From Endomychus coccineus (lineage: Eukaryota > Arthropoda > Insecta > Coleoptera > Endomychidae), in assembly GCA_958510875.1 (NCBI GenBank), contig OY294069.1:179410868-179474867 (forward strand): a stretch of 64,000 nt of DNA, written 5' to 3'. The position numbers were made by a program, and so were the translations under genes. Numbering within the stretch: the first letter of the stretch is position 1; each line of letters begins with the position of its first letter. Shown here one piece after another: positions 33,147 through 45,639 of this stretch. The notes beneath the pieces were generated by a model that made no database searches, had not been told where the DNA came from, and was given only the letters and a program-made list of their open reading frames with translations.

Positions 33147-33372
33147 GAAAATAATAAAGATATGTGTTAGTGTGACCTATTACCCGAGAATTCATATATA
33201 AGTTGTCTTTACGTCTTCAATAAAATACCGTAATTCCATTTGAACAAATGAAGATGGATGCCAGAAGTATTACTACAAACGAGGCTACCGCGCAAAAAAA
33301 TACAGTTCCTATTTTCATAATTTCAAAACGCACGCACGCAAGCAAGCACGTAGTTTTTGGGTTGATCACAAT

Positions 33373-33398
33373 ACTTCCCTTACTATAGTGAGGGAAGT
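33373..33398. repeat. 26-bp near-perfect palindrome
   Basis: ACTTCCCTTACTA and TAGTGAGGGAAGT are complementary with a single G-T pair. It could be a mobile-element end or a cruciform. No frame around it. Confidence 0.7.
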
Positions 33399-33399
33399 A

Positions 33400-34475
33400 A
33401 AGTATTAAAGCTATCTTCGAAAAAATGTTAAAATTATTATAAATTGTTAATCTTCAGGTGGACCTAGGGCTCTTTGACTTAGAGCCAAGGGCTTTTTTCT
33501 CTTTTGTCTATGATCTTTATTTGAAATTATGAAAATGATATGTAGGAACTCAACGATAATCAATAAGTTGTATGTATGGAATAACCATTCAAAGATAGTA
33601 CACTGGGTATTAGTGGAATATTTAATGAAACTAAACAAGCATCAATGGGTTGTGGGAAGGCCGTATTTATTCATAGAAATAAACCCACAGGTGCTATTTC
33701 TTTCATAAATAATGTATATTTATATTCTAATTTTTATAAAAGAAAGCGAGCGGTCTGATAAACTTATAACTCGACTGATTGAATGAGATGGTTTAGTACA
33801 AGAAATATCTCTTAAAAGGAAATAAAGTATACCGGAAATTGATGCCAATATTTACTTTTTGTTTTCCACATTTCTTGAATAAGTTTAAAACGCTAAGATT
33901 TCAAGCAAATAATCGTTACATTCAACCAGAATAAACTCTGTCTTATTCTCCATTATAATGCATGATAACAGATGAGAAACTCTTCTAACGGATTATTGAA
34001 AGCAAAATTCTAATAAATGCATGATAATGTGTTTTTATGAATAATATTTTTTAATCCAACTTCCAGTGGGAAAACGCTTGTACATAAAATAACACAATAA
34101 TGTTTTGCCTCCAATATAACGGAATATATTCCTTTACTAGCTCGCATAAAAAGTTTCTCTTACAGAATTATCGTACCAAATATGGTGAAACGAGCTATCA
34201 ATAGCCTCAAACCCTTCAAGTCTCCACGGTGGAGTATTTTTTACCATGTGATAACAACACATGAAGAAATTACCGCCCTGAATGATGCATTTTTAGGAAA
34301 AGTTATTCATCTATTTCTATTGACAATTTTTTTATCAAACCAACAAACATCTCATTAACATCCTTCTAAACCTGGGCTAGATTCTCAAACCAAAGAAATG
34401 TCGACTGCTAGTACTATGGCTCACTCACTAGAAACTCGAAAGAACGAAACATCTATGTGGAACTATTAGCTGCAG
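33400..34475. other. No gene seen
   Basis: AT-rich, only chance frames such as 33447-33638 minus. Confidence 0.4.
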
Positions 34476-34479
34476 GGTT

Positions 34480-35040
34480 ATAGGTTGAACAGAGAGAAAC
34501 TTCATTCACATCCCAGCAGCTCTTCATAATCTACAAAGCATAGATTCGACCTGTCCTGGAGTACTATTCAAATGTTTGGAATTCGGCTCCCTAACATACG
34601 CTGAACCTCTAGGATTCTATCTAAAAGAGAGCTATTCGTTCGATTGATGATGTTACACTTACGAGTTCATTATTCTCTCTAGAACATCGTAGAAAGGTGA
34701 GAGATCTCTTCCTTTTCTATACATATTTCCATGGTCGGTGTTCATCAGAAATCTCGTCTGTTGTTCTACCACGAGAGATTCCACATAGGCGAACTAGATG
34801 AGCTAAAACTAGTCACCCTTTCACTGTCAAGCTCGAGACCTGCCGAACTTCTCCCTACAGAGTTTATTTTTTTATCGAACAACGAAATTGTGGAACTTTC
34901 TACCTAGTGAGGATTTTTCCTATGTCTATAACCTCCAAACCTTCAAGAAAAATACGAATGCCAATCTCCTCTCCCTACTTTCCACTGCTGGCTCACACGA
35001 TGTTCTTCTTAACATTATAGGTTTCCCTCACGTGTAGTAA
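34480..35040 (+). pseudogene. LINE reverse transcriptase C-terminal remnant
   Basis: Pieces in order: TSQQLFIIYKA, IRPVLEYYSNVWNSAP near 34540-34590, RAIRSIDDVTLTSSLFSLEH, RRKVRDLFLFYTYFHGRCSS, RTSPYR, then after a shift YNLQTFKKNTNANLLS and HDVLLNIIGFPHV. This is the jockey-like LINE C-terminus with several stops. The same family as 9013-9284, 28549-28790 and 41895-42035. Confidence 0.8.
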
Positions 35041-35044
35041 AAGT

Positions 35045-36775
35045 ATAAAAAAATCTCTTTGGTCTTAGTTCTGCGGCGGTTGACAGCAGTCTACTGACAT
35101 CGTCCCTGACCAAGATTTGTCTGTAAACGTGCAGGTTTCCACTTTCTGATTTACCTACATCACACACGATGACTGTAATATGTTTATATTATTTCTATCT
35201 AACGCAAGATTTTATCAAATTTCGGTTGTCGCAGTTCTGTTGTAAGATTAAACAATTATAGGGTAATATCTAATTTTTTATCACCCCTCTAAACAAATAC
35301 CTTCTAGGTCATTGTAGTTTCATCGAATACTTCAGTCTTTCTAAATATTTCAGGTTATTCCGTATTGGGTTTTCTAGAAGTTTTAGTTCTTCATAGAATA
35401 TATTACACCACCAAGTGCCTTCACTCCTGCAGGAACTAATGGTGAAGTTTATTATTAGCAATTCATGAGAGGTATCGCATAAATATCTGAATACGTCTAA
35501 ATAATTGTCTCAGTAAACAACTATAAGTTACTCCCAGCATCACAAAAGGTTTTAGTTTTCTCAATTAGAACAAATGGAAAGAATTTCGCGATCATCATAA
35601 ATTATAAGTGAACAAACAGATAGTGATTTGTGGAAGCATCAAATCGTAATTATCAGCTAATCGTATTGAGAAGAGCGAAGTTTTTTTTAATCTCGTTTAT
35701 TAACACTATTTTGACCTTGATTTTCCGTAATTCATATACGTATCTTCCGTGATTGTATGAAGAAGATGGGTATATGAACATGCTGTTCAATTAAGGAAGA
35801 ATAGCTTCGTTGTACATGAGCTAATGAAAATAAAAACAGTACGATTGGTTTAGTCGGAAACAAGGATGTAGAGCGAAAGATGTTGGGGAGGGGTTTTTTG
35901 GAAAGGGAGATGTCAGTTTTCTAGTCCACAAATACTTTAAAAAATATGTAAGTACAGTCTTATTATATTTTATCCTAAAGTCAAATGACTACCCACAGAA
36001 ATGCAAATTTAACTTCCCAATGAAAAGATAATTTAATACATATTTCTCACGCTAACATTTCGTGGGGAGATGTTGTTTCTCAAACAATATCTCAATATAT
36101 TTAAAATACGAACAACTTAGAGAAAATCATCTTTGAGGAGGTCATTATCTCAAGTGTAATGTAAGAAAAGTATAATTTTCTATCCGGAAATATATTCTTG
36201 GAGCTTGCTTATTTCAAAGTAATTCAAACGGAAAATCAAGGAACTGTCATTTTATATTGTCGCATTTTTCACTATCTGCTTTCAAAGTGAAGAATAATAG
36301 CGCTTTATTATTGTGATTATGTTGTTCTTTTTCTATATTCTTTCTTAGATGGAGATCATGTGAAATAAGTACAGTAAAGGCTGAACTATTAGTCGTTGCG
36401 TATCTAGTTTCAATATAATAAACAGTTTTATTCATCCAAAATTTAAGTAAAAGTATTTTATATACGTTTGATCCTACACCAAAGTTCAGAAAAGCAAACG
36501 AAAACATACAAAGCAGTATCGAACTAACAATTGGATATGTAACCCTTTTGGTAATAAAGATTTTAAGCAAATTTCAACTGGTTGAATTCAAATGTGGCGC
36601 TTCATTCTTATATTGAACTCTGTGAAATACTTCCCGTACTAAACGTTTGCCGAATCGATAATTTCAACAGGATTCTAAATTCTAAGTTCCGTGAAGTGAA
36701 CGCAACAGTTGCAACTTTTACCATTCCCTATCAGATGGCGCAATCTCTAACATTTCGGTTTGTATCTTTGTTGCA
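35045..36775. other. No gene seen
   Basis: The 107-codon minus frame at 36247-36570 has hydrophobic patches but no motif, AT-rich codons and no neighbour to support it; taken as chance. Confidence 0.4.
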
Positions 36776-36776
36776 G

Positions 36777-36894
36777 AATGTTCATCCCGACGGAGGCGTC
36801 CTATTACGCTACGGATTATGCCGAGGCTGAGTCTGCCAGCACGAAGTACTTCCGCTCCCGCATCGACAACAGAGGCGGAATGGCCTCCAGTAAG
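36777..36894 (+). CDS. Candidate internal or first exon, unknown protein
   Basis: A good acceptor (TTTGTATCTTTGTTGCAG ending 36776) precedes ATG at 36778 and a 39-codon frame MFIPTEASYYATDYAEAESA... SASTKYFRSRIDNRGGMAS that runs to AAG followed by GTAGGA (donor at 36895). The block is distinctly GC-rich against AT-rich flanks, with third positions mostly G or C, as expected of a conserved exon. Product unknown. One base precedes the ATG in the exon, so it may be preceded by a coding or an untranslated exon. Confidence 0.55.
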
Positions 36895-36895
36895 G

Positions 36896-38955
36896 TAGGA
36901 ACGAATTTCGACTAATATTCTCATAATTCACGCAAGAGGAAAGTGTGTTATGATCATGAATGATGGATCTATCATCATACTTTTAGAATGACATTCCAAC
37001 GAGTGTTTTTATTTAATTCTTTGATATGGAAATATCTTATACAGGGGCGTATTATACAATAGCACAAGAATAATTTTCGCCCATTGCGTAATTATTTCAG
37101 TGGTAGTAATGAATACGAAATAAATATAAAGCAGATACCCAGAGTAAGCTTTATTCCAAAGACGTAGCAAAGATTGCTCATACATTTTTTTTTAATTATT
37201 AAATTCGTGATCAGCGATCACGAAAACTCCTATAGCGACTTATCACAAGATAATTTCAATGACTTGGAAAGATTCTCTTTCCAAGTTTTCGACAGTTTTC
37301 CACAAATTTGTCTAGTTTTGGTCTACTGTAGATTGAAATACGCGACTGCCAACACGTTTTATGTATAAAACTATAATCACGTGAAAAATGAGCAATTTTG
37401 TATGGAAATGATGAAATTTACATTATTTTCAGCCCATTGAATGAGTTTTCCGGGAAAATTACCTCTGATTCGTGTTTAGCAACACAAAAAACCCGTTCTT
37501 TTTTATAAGATCAAAATTATCTTAAGGGGGTGTGAATAGGGTTAATTTTGCGTTCAGGGGTGAATGGGAAGTTCTCTCCACTCAGCTCAACCCTTACGAG
37601 AGATTCACGTCTAATTTTTCTGATATGGCGACGCTATGCTTTTTTTTAGAAAGTACCCCAGCTTATTGACTGGACTATAAAAGTTACCCAGCTGTGGGAA
37701 AAAAATTCCGACGAAGTCATTAGGGATATATTTGAGTTTTTTTTTATCTTTTAGCTGAAAATGTACCTCCTCAGGTCATCACATTTGCGATCCTAGGTTC
37801 AAAATTCAATTATCTGGTTTACTTAACCGTAGTAGGCCTTGGGGGCCAACCTTATTTGATCACCCAGTATGTAGGAATGAATACTAATTCGATAAAGGTT
37901 CAAAACGCCCATTTGGATCCGCGACAGTGAAAGGTACAGTTGTAACGTCACACTATTGTAGTCGATAGCTAATGGCTATCCTGCCTTTAGATAGCAGACA
38001 AATTTAGTTTGAAACTTTGCACTGATTCGAAAGTGTAATTCATCTCTAGAAGCTCTGCACCAAAATATGATCCCTACCTACGTTGAGCTAGTGAATTTCC
38101 AGGTAAACGAATTATGAAAATCATTAAAACGTAACCTGAAATTGGATTATTTCTTAATCTAGTTGGTGTCGGAAATCGTTATGCGAAAACAATATTTGCA
38201 TTTTACAATGTTGTGTATCTAACGGCTATTCCCGCTCGCTCAATATTTATTTATGTACATCGAAACTTGAGTGGAATGTCAAGAACGAAGAACATGTCCG
38301 TGAGATTAATACAATTTGGTGGTGAATATTCACGTAGACAGGTTTTTCCCGTTTCCAACCATAAAGCTGGAAAGTGGCGTTTCCTAGCAACATGTGATAC
38401 TCAATTTCATTATATTCCACTTCTTGTTGGATACTGTCGATGGAAAAATCAAGGAAACATTTAGACGGTATTAAATTTATATCAATTGATATTGATTTTC
38501 ATTTCTAAGCTTGGTTTATATCGAATGATACCTGCACATATCTTCATATTTAGAGTGACCAGTAAAATATATCGATTTTAAGAAAAACGACTGAAGATAA
38601 TGAATTACGGAAAAAAAGGATATTGGTTGTTCCTGTGAAATGTTTCATGGTAACAACAATAACAGAACAAGATTCTCGTAGTGGTACCGTTGTAAGTGTA
38701 AATTTTGTCAACAATATTTTGAAATCCATTCGGTTAATGTCCACATTGCGTTAATTTTTCTAAGGGACCTCTACTCGTGGGTAGATCTCTCCAGCACTTT
38801 CTGTTGTTGTATCAGCAGAGATATCGATCGGTAGCACTACAGCTCTACTCAATGAGCCAGAGAAGACGAAACAGCTGTCTGAAGCTATTTAACTCTGGTG
38901 TCACTGATCGATATAGAAATATCTATACTATCAAAGAGAATAGACGGTAGTAGCC
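36896..38955. other. No gene seen
   Basis: Probably intronic or intergenic. A 10-bp perfect hairpin lies at 37262-37286 (ACTTGGAAAG, loop ATTCT). The 83-codon frame at 38213-38464 has no known motif. Confidence 0.4.
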
Positions 38956-38959
38956 ATAA

Positions 38960-39990
38960 AACGTAATATTTCCTTATTGTCAATGACTGTGGACCATTTC
39001 CCTGCTTTGTTGAATCGTAGTGGAAATTTTCGAAAAAGGGAATCTCCCGGAAGAAGTATTATTGAAGGCCTTTATCTGGGAAGCGTCATAATTAGGACGC
39101 TGTTCTATTCCCAGGTATCGATAGGTCTTCCGTCGACAAGCGCTGCATATTCTCGTGCACTTCTGGAGATCGTCCTCCCCTCAAAAGAAACACTGCGCAT
39201 TTGCCTAATCCCAACACCATGCCTGCGGCTCGTGCATATTCTTGAACCACGTTGATAGCTTGATGGAGGTTTTTCTCCCCAGAGGCAGTTTCAGATCATC
39301 CATGTAAACTGAAATCTGATGCCCTTCTATGGTCCAGAGTAATATCCACCAGTCCGTCTTAATGCAATGGAGAGCGGCAGCAGTGAGATGTTGAACAAGA
39401 GGGGACTTGAGGAGTCTCCATGGAGAACACCCCTCTTGAATGTTACCAATTCAGTCAAGACTCGTCGCGTGCCTGATTGATGTGAAAACGAGTCTTCCAG
39501 AGGGGCAACGAATGTTCTATGCTTCTTACTAGTGGGGTTGCTACTGCAAGACATTGAAGCAAGTATAATATTAGATCATGTGATGTTGAATCAAATGCCT
39601 TGCGGTAGTCAATCCAAGCCTTGGAAAGGTTGCGCTTGTAGAGCATGGAGTCCTGATTAATGAATTTATCTATCACCAGGTTCTCGCGGCAACTCCCCAT
39701 GCCTTTCTTTGCCCCCAAGCAGCTCGCTGATTACTAATTACCAGAGACGTGTGAATAACTTGTAGCAGGTGTTGAGACAAGTGTTCGGCCGATAGTTCTT
39801 GGGATCAGGCAAGTCTCCATTTTTTTAAAGCAGTACAGTGTACCCCTCGACAGCCCAGCTTGGAATTTGCCGCTCCTCTTTAAACCTGCTAGACGAAGGT
39901 GAGTCGAAGGGAATGTCATCCACCACCGTTAGTTGATACCGTCAGGGTCGGAACTGTTTATAACACTCAAGGGTTGTATTCCTAATGCAA
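38960..39990 (-). pseudogene. R2/R4-type LINE reverse transcriptase remnant
   Basis: Minus strand from 39990: a block near 39830-39770 reads IPSWAVEGYTVLL then GDLPDPKNYRPNTCLNTCYK (RT block 0/1). Next SELLGG with frameshift, GSCRENLVIDKFINQDSMLY and NLSKAWIDYRKAFDSTSHDL (YRKAFD), then SHQSGTRRVLTELVTFKRGV and GDSSSPLLFNISLLPLSIAL (G-x-x-QGD-x-SPLLF), a decayed YMDD near 39310, and YRYLGIEQR near 39120. The order and AWIDYRKAFDS wording are those of site-specific-type LINEs (R2, R4/Dong and allies). Multiple shifts. A derivative of the same family is at 48090. Confidence 0.8.
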
Positions 39991-39999
39991 TGTATTTCA

Positions 40000-41890
40000 A
40001 AATGAGGTGATTATTAAAAAATAACAGACTAGTAGGATCTTAAATTGAAGTGTTTTAATTATGCCAACGTATTCTAACTACAAGTTAAATAATTTTAATT
40101 CAATATAACATTCTTGAAACCAGTTAAAATGTTTATCTAGACAGATGATGGGCAAAATTTCAATCGATCTCTGAAATAACAACCTGAAATAATGAATTAT
40201 ATATTTATGTTCCTCGTTGTGATGTTTGTCAGATTCCTTCTAAAATTAACCCCGGTAATTTGAGTGACATCTTCCGGTATTAAGCAACCCCTCCTGATGT
40301 ACCACTCACCCTTCACGATTGCGAGGCTTCATATCTACCCTATCAAGTTATCAACTCCCAGGGGGCATTTTTATAAATCTTATGAAACAACTAAGTGAAT
40401 TGTTTAAATTACGAAGACTCACCAGTAAAGCGATTCTAGACATTCCGCAGCAAATGTATTTCGAAGATGAAAATTTAATTTGTAATTTATGAACTTGTTT
40501 AGTTTTCATGTTATAAAAAATTATCAAAATTTATTTTTTTATCTATAATTGATTCCATTTTCAAATTGCCGTGAAAAATTTGGTCACAAAATCATTAGAT
40601 TTAAAATCTGGGGTAATTCCTCAGCTATATCAGCTATTGACCCTGTTTCAATTAAGTTGTCATCTTTATACTGGAATCGTACGAGAAAACATGGAGAAAA
40701 TAACAAACAACGGATACGTGATTGCAACCAGCCACGAATAAAGCCACACAATACTTTCATTTAATTAAGTTGGTATTTACTTCGGGATTACACAAATTGA
40801 AACAATTTCAAAGTTGAGATATGCAAGAGAGTTTGTAATCATGTCGGCCAACGAGATTAAAATAAAATCCTGTATATTATGATTAACTTTCCAAATTTAA
40901 AGTTATCTGTTTGAAGTCATTAAATCTGTGAGCCTTAATTGAAGTTTGTTTAGAAAATGTAACTAAATAAGATTTCATTTGTAGGCTGGAAAAGTTCGTC
41001 TTGTATATTATACCTCAATTTTCATAATGCTCTCATATTGAGAAATAATATGATTGATTGTATGGGAAAAACAATAATCATTTAAAAGGTAATTGGAACA
41101 ATTTTTGAAATGGGGATCTGATAATCTAGTTTGAATCAACCAAAGCTCAAGCATATTTCAGGTACAACGTGATGTTTCTATAGTAAGAATTTTTACTATC
41201 ATTTTTTTATTCAATAAATGGATTTTTATGATATTTCGTGTATGAGTTGCTGAAGGGTCCAGGATAGTAGGTGTTTCAAATCATAATCCCCCACTCAAAC
41301 AAAATTTTGAGGAGTTATTGCATAAGCTGTGCAAACCTATGGAAACGAATAATGATTGAATATCGTTTCTTATCGAAAAATTTAATTTTTCTGTTTCTAT
41401 AACATTCTCCAAAAATAAATATTTGGCCTGAAAAAATTGTAAGACTGTTAAGTTTGAAGGCGATATGAGAGGAAGGGACATTTGAAAATGCCTGGAGCAT
41501 CTAGCTCAATTTCAAATAAACATGTTCCATTTGAAAATTATAAAAAAACGGGTATTTTCCGAGTCACTCTTGTCCTCGCTGCCTGTAGTTCGGTAAATCG
41601 ATATTAAGGATTGAAATCAAAATATATTGGTTCAATTTTGATGAAATTCACAGCTGAGGTGTTTTTGGGATTGATGATTAAGAATTCGTTATCTCACAAT
41701 TAAATAAAACATGCCCTCCGAATTACAGCCCTCGTAAAAATTAGGGGTAGGAAGGAACTTCAAGAGTAAAAAGTGCCATATAAATATTTTAACATGATTG
41801 GAGGTTGTTAGTTGTTAAAAAACTAATATTTTGTATGGTTCTATTTTTATGAGCAATTATTTTAAAATAAATATTCTATAGCATTAATAA
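40000..41890. other. No gene seen
   Basis: AT-rich with only short frames (for example 40549-40764). Nothing recognised. Confidence 0.4.
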
Positions 41891-41894
41891 AATG

Positions 41895-42035
41895 TTATTA
41901 ACGAGAGGACATCGTAGAAAGGTGGAACGATCTTTCCAATTTCGAAAGATATTGTCACAGTCTGTGCTCTTCGGAAATCTCGTCTGTTATTCCACCACAA
42001 GCGATTGTTGTCAGGCAGACTAGACGAACAAAAGG
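41895..42035 (+). pseudogene. LINE fragment
   Basis: EHRRKVE with shifts, then CSSEISSVIPPQAI and RQTRRTK. This repeats the LEHRRKVRDL ... CSSEISSVVLPREI stretch at 34680-34800 of the jockey-like LINE. About 140 bp remain. Confidence 0.65.
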
Positions 42036-42059
42036 AGGGAGAGGGAATTCAATAATCTA

Positions 42060-42490
42060 CCGATCAATTTACAAAATGTATCCTTAATCGGGTTCAAAAT
42101 ACTATGTGGGTCAAACTAGAGGGAACATTTTAACTCGTTATAAAGAACATTTTGCCCATATAAAGGAGCACATTAGCTGAATGTAATTTGAATATAGGTC
42201 ACAACATTTTTCACAGCTTATCACGTTAGAAACATGGAACGGACAATTTTCTCAGTAATTTAGAAGGGATGGAAATGTATAAACCAAAAAGCAATTTATT
42301 AAATCCGATTTATTCCCAACTGAGGATACCCTTGCTTGTATTATTAACCCGAATAGTATTCATAGGAACATTTTGTTTTCTAATTTAGTTTACTCTGATG
42401 AAAGTTCTTTAATAGTTTAATAGTATTTTTAGTGGACAAGAGTGATTATTTCGTACTTATCAATGTTATACTGTATTCACAGTTGTGATA
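42060..42490 (+). pseudogene. Penelope-like family B, GIY-YIG and terminal segment
   Basis: KYYVGQTRGNILTRYKEHFA with one shift (42095-42160) is the GIY-YIG block, better kept than at 24722 (YVGQT). Then HIKEHIS, a decayed C-terminus, and a terminal segment with TTTACTCTGATGA at 42389-42401, whose hammerhead stem II has been lost (AAAGTTCTTTAATAG follows). ATTTTTAGTGGACAAG then matches the family B end. Confidence 0.75.
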
Positions 42491-42871
42491 ACTTTTAGTG
42501 TATCAATTATTTGATAGTTTTTAACTTATAGAGTTGCGATTTGGGTTTGACATGTCGTTTGACAGAAGAGAGGTTGAACAGTTAATTCCCAGATTGAAGT
42601 GTAGTTATTATCTTCTGTTATAAATTGTATAGTTTTATGGTCTGTTGTTTTAGGTCAATTAATATGCTTACAAAAATCGGTTTTATTATTACTGTTAGTT
42701 CTAATACTTAATATACAATTTAGAATGAACCCGTCTTTAGTTTCAGAAATAAATGTTAGAGTTTAAATTTCTATTAAACAGTCTGTTGCTTTGTAAATAA
42801 GTTCATTGATTGATGGGTACTCATTCATATCCACTTTGATATAATAACACAACTATTATAAAAAAGTTGAA

Positions 42872-45518
42872 TTAATTTTTTTTCAGCTTCAGAAATATAA
42901 CACCATTTTCGGGCTGAAGGAGTATCACCATCTTGTTGAATTTGATAGGCACTTCAGTATTTTCGGTGGTCGTAACTTCAAAATCTTTTATTATCGTTGT
43001 CAGTGCAATTTTGACCGACATTAAAGCAAAACGTTCACCTGTGAAAGAAAAAAAAAGGTGTTATGATCAGAAACAGATGAAGATGTGAAAATACGTAAGA
43101 TTATACTCTATCGATACATTGAAAGTTTATTCGAATTGATAATATACGTGTTTTACAAGGTGAATGATAGAACCGTTATTGTATTACCAGCTGAAATTCC
43201 CGGGATTGGCCGGAAAGGAAAATGGGTGATTATTCCAGATTCTCATGTAGTCAGTAAGTTTTCTCTCGTTTTGAAGGTCAATTATATGAAATTTCATCTA
43301 TTTCATGGGTTGACAAATTGAAATTGGTAACAACAACCTTCTGAGATCGCATAAAACAAGTTCCATCAGTTACATGAGTCTCTCGAATTTTTCGCATTTC
43401 CTCAATCTTCATAAGGGGTAGTAAGTATGGAAAAATAGTGAAATTGGTCAATCTCATCGATTACGGTTCACCTCAGACGCTAAGGCTACAGCTTTTCGAA
43501 ACTCTTAATTTTGCCTATCCCTGAGATAATTACACTATGAAATCCCTTTTAACGTGACAAATGCATCCAAAATTGGTGTCAACAACCTTCTAAGATTCCA
43601 TAGAACAAGTTCCATCAGTTACATGAAGTACTCGAAATTTCTGCATTATCTCAAATTTCATAATGGGTAGGTATGGAAAAATATTGAAATTGGTCAATCT
43701 CATCGATTCCGGTTTAATTGCGTCATAATATACAATTATTCATGAGGAATTCGGTTCTACCGTCAGTTTTCACATCAGGCGATAAGGCAACATGTCACAG
43801 CTTTTACAAACCCCTAATTTCGGTCATCCCTCAGATAATTACACTATAAAATCTCCTCTAACGTGATCAATGCACCCCAAATTGGTATGAACAAGTCCTA
43901 TCAGTTACATGAACCTCTCGAGTTTTTCGCAATTTTCCAAATTTCATAACGAGTGCAATTCTTCACTCATTCTGATAGGCCTCGGAACTTACCTATACAT
44001 TTCCTTGGTCCATCACCAAACGGAAGGAAAACGTATTGCACTTCCTTCCTCTTTTCTTCGGTGAATCTTTCTGGATCGAAGGCGTGAGGATTCGGAAAAT
44101 ATTGAGGATCGTAATGAAGGGCAGTGACTGGTACCATAATGGATGTTCCTTTATCGATTTGCAATCCCGTGGATTCGAAGGTGAAACTTTCATCCGCTTG
44201 TCGGTTCAGGAACATCGCTAATGGATATTTTCTCAAGGTTTCTACAAAAATATGTCACCAGATGTGACTATTATTAATAGTGAAATTGAACCAAAACTTA
44301 CCTTGTACTACTTTATCCAGATACGGCATTTCATGTAAGGCTTCATAACTAATCGAACCATTCTTTGTTATGGTTGTTTTGATTTCTGCTCTCAATTTAT
44401 TTTGTACATCAGGATTCAACGATAATTCATACAGACCAAAAGATAATGTCGATGCTGTCGTTTCATTACCAGCATTGAAAAATATCATGGCTTGAGCAGA
44501 CATCTTAGCAGCATCTGGAACAATTTGAAGAATTAGTTCTCATTTTTCCATTCATTCATACCCAACGTACAGCAAGAGCCTGAATTAGGTTAACACATAC
44601 TGAGAATGAGTTCATTGACCCATGCATATCATGTGGAAACCATTGAAAAAACTACTCACCAAATTTATACTCGTCGCTATCGTTTTCTGTCTCTTTTATG
44701 GAGTGTAACAGATCGATTAAGTCATTCCTCTTGATCTTAAGCTCCTGTCTTTCTTGGTACGATTCCGTGAAAACTTTCGTGAGATAATCGCTAGCTTCTT
44801 TATCGAGGAAAGTGAGACGGAACAATTTCACAAACGTCGGGTTAAAGGCGTAAGAAAAAACGGAAAAGGCTCTTACGAAAGATGTCGGATCGAACAATTG
44901 TCGTGCCATTTTGTTCATCGATGAGTCTTTGTCTTTTATACAGTTCGAGTTGATTCCGAAGGCACAAGAAGAAATTATGTCTATGGAATATCTTTTCATT
45001 ATCTCTCTCACGTCTACTTCTTCACCATCAGCGTTCAAATTGTTCAGATGGTGTTTCAAATTACGTGCCACTTCCTCCATCAGTGGCATCATTAGTTTCA
45101 TCTTACCGGAAGTAAATACTGGTGTTAATTTAGTTCTTAGAGCTTTCCAATGGGGATTTTTCATAGCCACGAGCACGTTGGCAGCCAATGGGTCGATTTT
45201 TTCGTTGGTGTATATCGATCTGTTAGGAAAGGAGCTGAAGTTCCTGATTAGGACCTGTTTTATTATATCGGGACTTTTCAGTATCAAGTATGGAGTACCG
45301 AACATGTATACGCCATAATAAGGACCGTTGAATTTTCTGTATAATTCAGCTAGAATATTGCCGACGCTTTCCTCTTGTAATACCACTTTGAGCATATTCC
45401 CGAATATTGGCAGTGGTTTTTCGAAGAGAACTCCTCTGGACTCCCAGTATTTGAAGCTACTGGTTATGTACCAATAGAAGATGGTAATGAATAACACGAT
45501 CAGCACCAGGTATATCAT
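42872..45518 (-). CDS. Cytochrome P450, CYP6-like (clan 3), four coding exons
   Basis: The only complete gene seen. Coding exons on the minus strand: 45518-44660, 44514-44302, 44241-43993, 43038-42872 (TAA at 42874-42872). All introns have GT/AG borders, and the joined frame is 495 codons, the usual P450 length. It starts with a membrane anchor (MIYLVLIVLFITIFYWYI), then PLPIFGN, the C-helix W-x-x-x-R (HWKALR), the I-helix oxygen-binding AGNETT (exon 2), the K-helix E-T-L-R across the exon 2/3 junction, FDPERF, and the haem Cys loop FGDGPRKCIG across the exon 3/4 junction. All key residues are present, so it should be a working ER-bound monooxygenase using NADPH-P450 reductase. Insect CYP6 enzymes often oxidise plant toxins and insecticides; its own substrate is unknown. 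A CTTCAG acceptor directly precedes the ATG, implying a 5' untranslated exon. Confidence 0.93.
43321..43975. repeat. Diverged tandem repeat in P450 intron 3
   Basis: Three copies starting at about 43321, 43570 and 43879, each opening with AAATTGGT then AACAA and CAGTTACATGA, and carrying TGAGATAATTACACTAT-like words. Periods are 249 and 309 bp, since the second copy has about 60 bp extra. This accounts for most of the 954-bp intron between exon 3 and the short haem-loop exon 4. Confidence 0.85.
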
Positions 45519-45639
45519 CTGAAGAAACAGAAGGAGGAAAGAATCAGATTAGATCACATGGATGAATTCATATATGTTGAAAACAAATTCTAGAATATTA
45601 GGTACATTTGGTACTAAAGCAGCCATCGGTACATAACTT

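Larger units (their letters stand above)
32118..33201 (+). mobile_element. Penelope-like family A copy with inverted 5' end
   Basis: From about 32477 to 33201 the plus strand runs from the GIY-YIG region (TATGGTCATAAGTATAGCAT and onwards, about 80 codons, decayed) through the 3' region to the terminal segment with a hammerhead at 33105-33146. From 32118 to 32476 the same terminal segment lies in reverse, so the two form inverted arms of about 340 bp around a 365-bp centre. Imperfect direct repeats flank it: GTTGTCCTTACGTTTCAATA at 32094 and GTTGTCTTTACGTCTTCAAT at 33202. The open frames of 91 and 98 codons over the two arms start MSSYVIRILLNSGFLI. Confidence 0.85.

Noticed and set aside
33373..33398. 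ACTATAG word resembling a phage promoter
   Set aside because: Only a short match within a palindrome; no phage or vector sequence around it.
36247..36570. 107-codon minus frame with hydrophobic patches
   Set aside because: AT-rich codons, no motif, no splice or promoter context.
44911..45318. 135-codon plus frame
   Set aside because: Antisense shadow of P450 exon 1.
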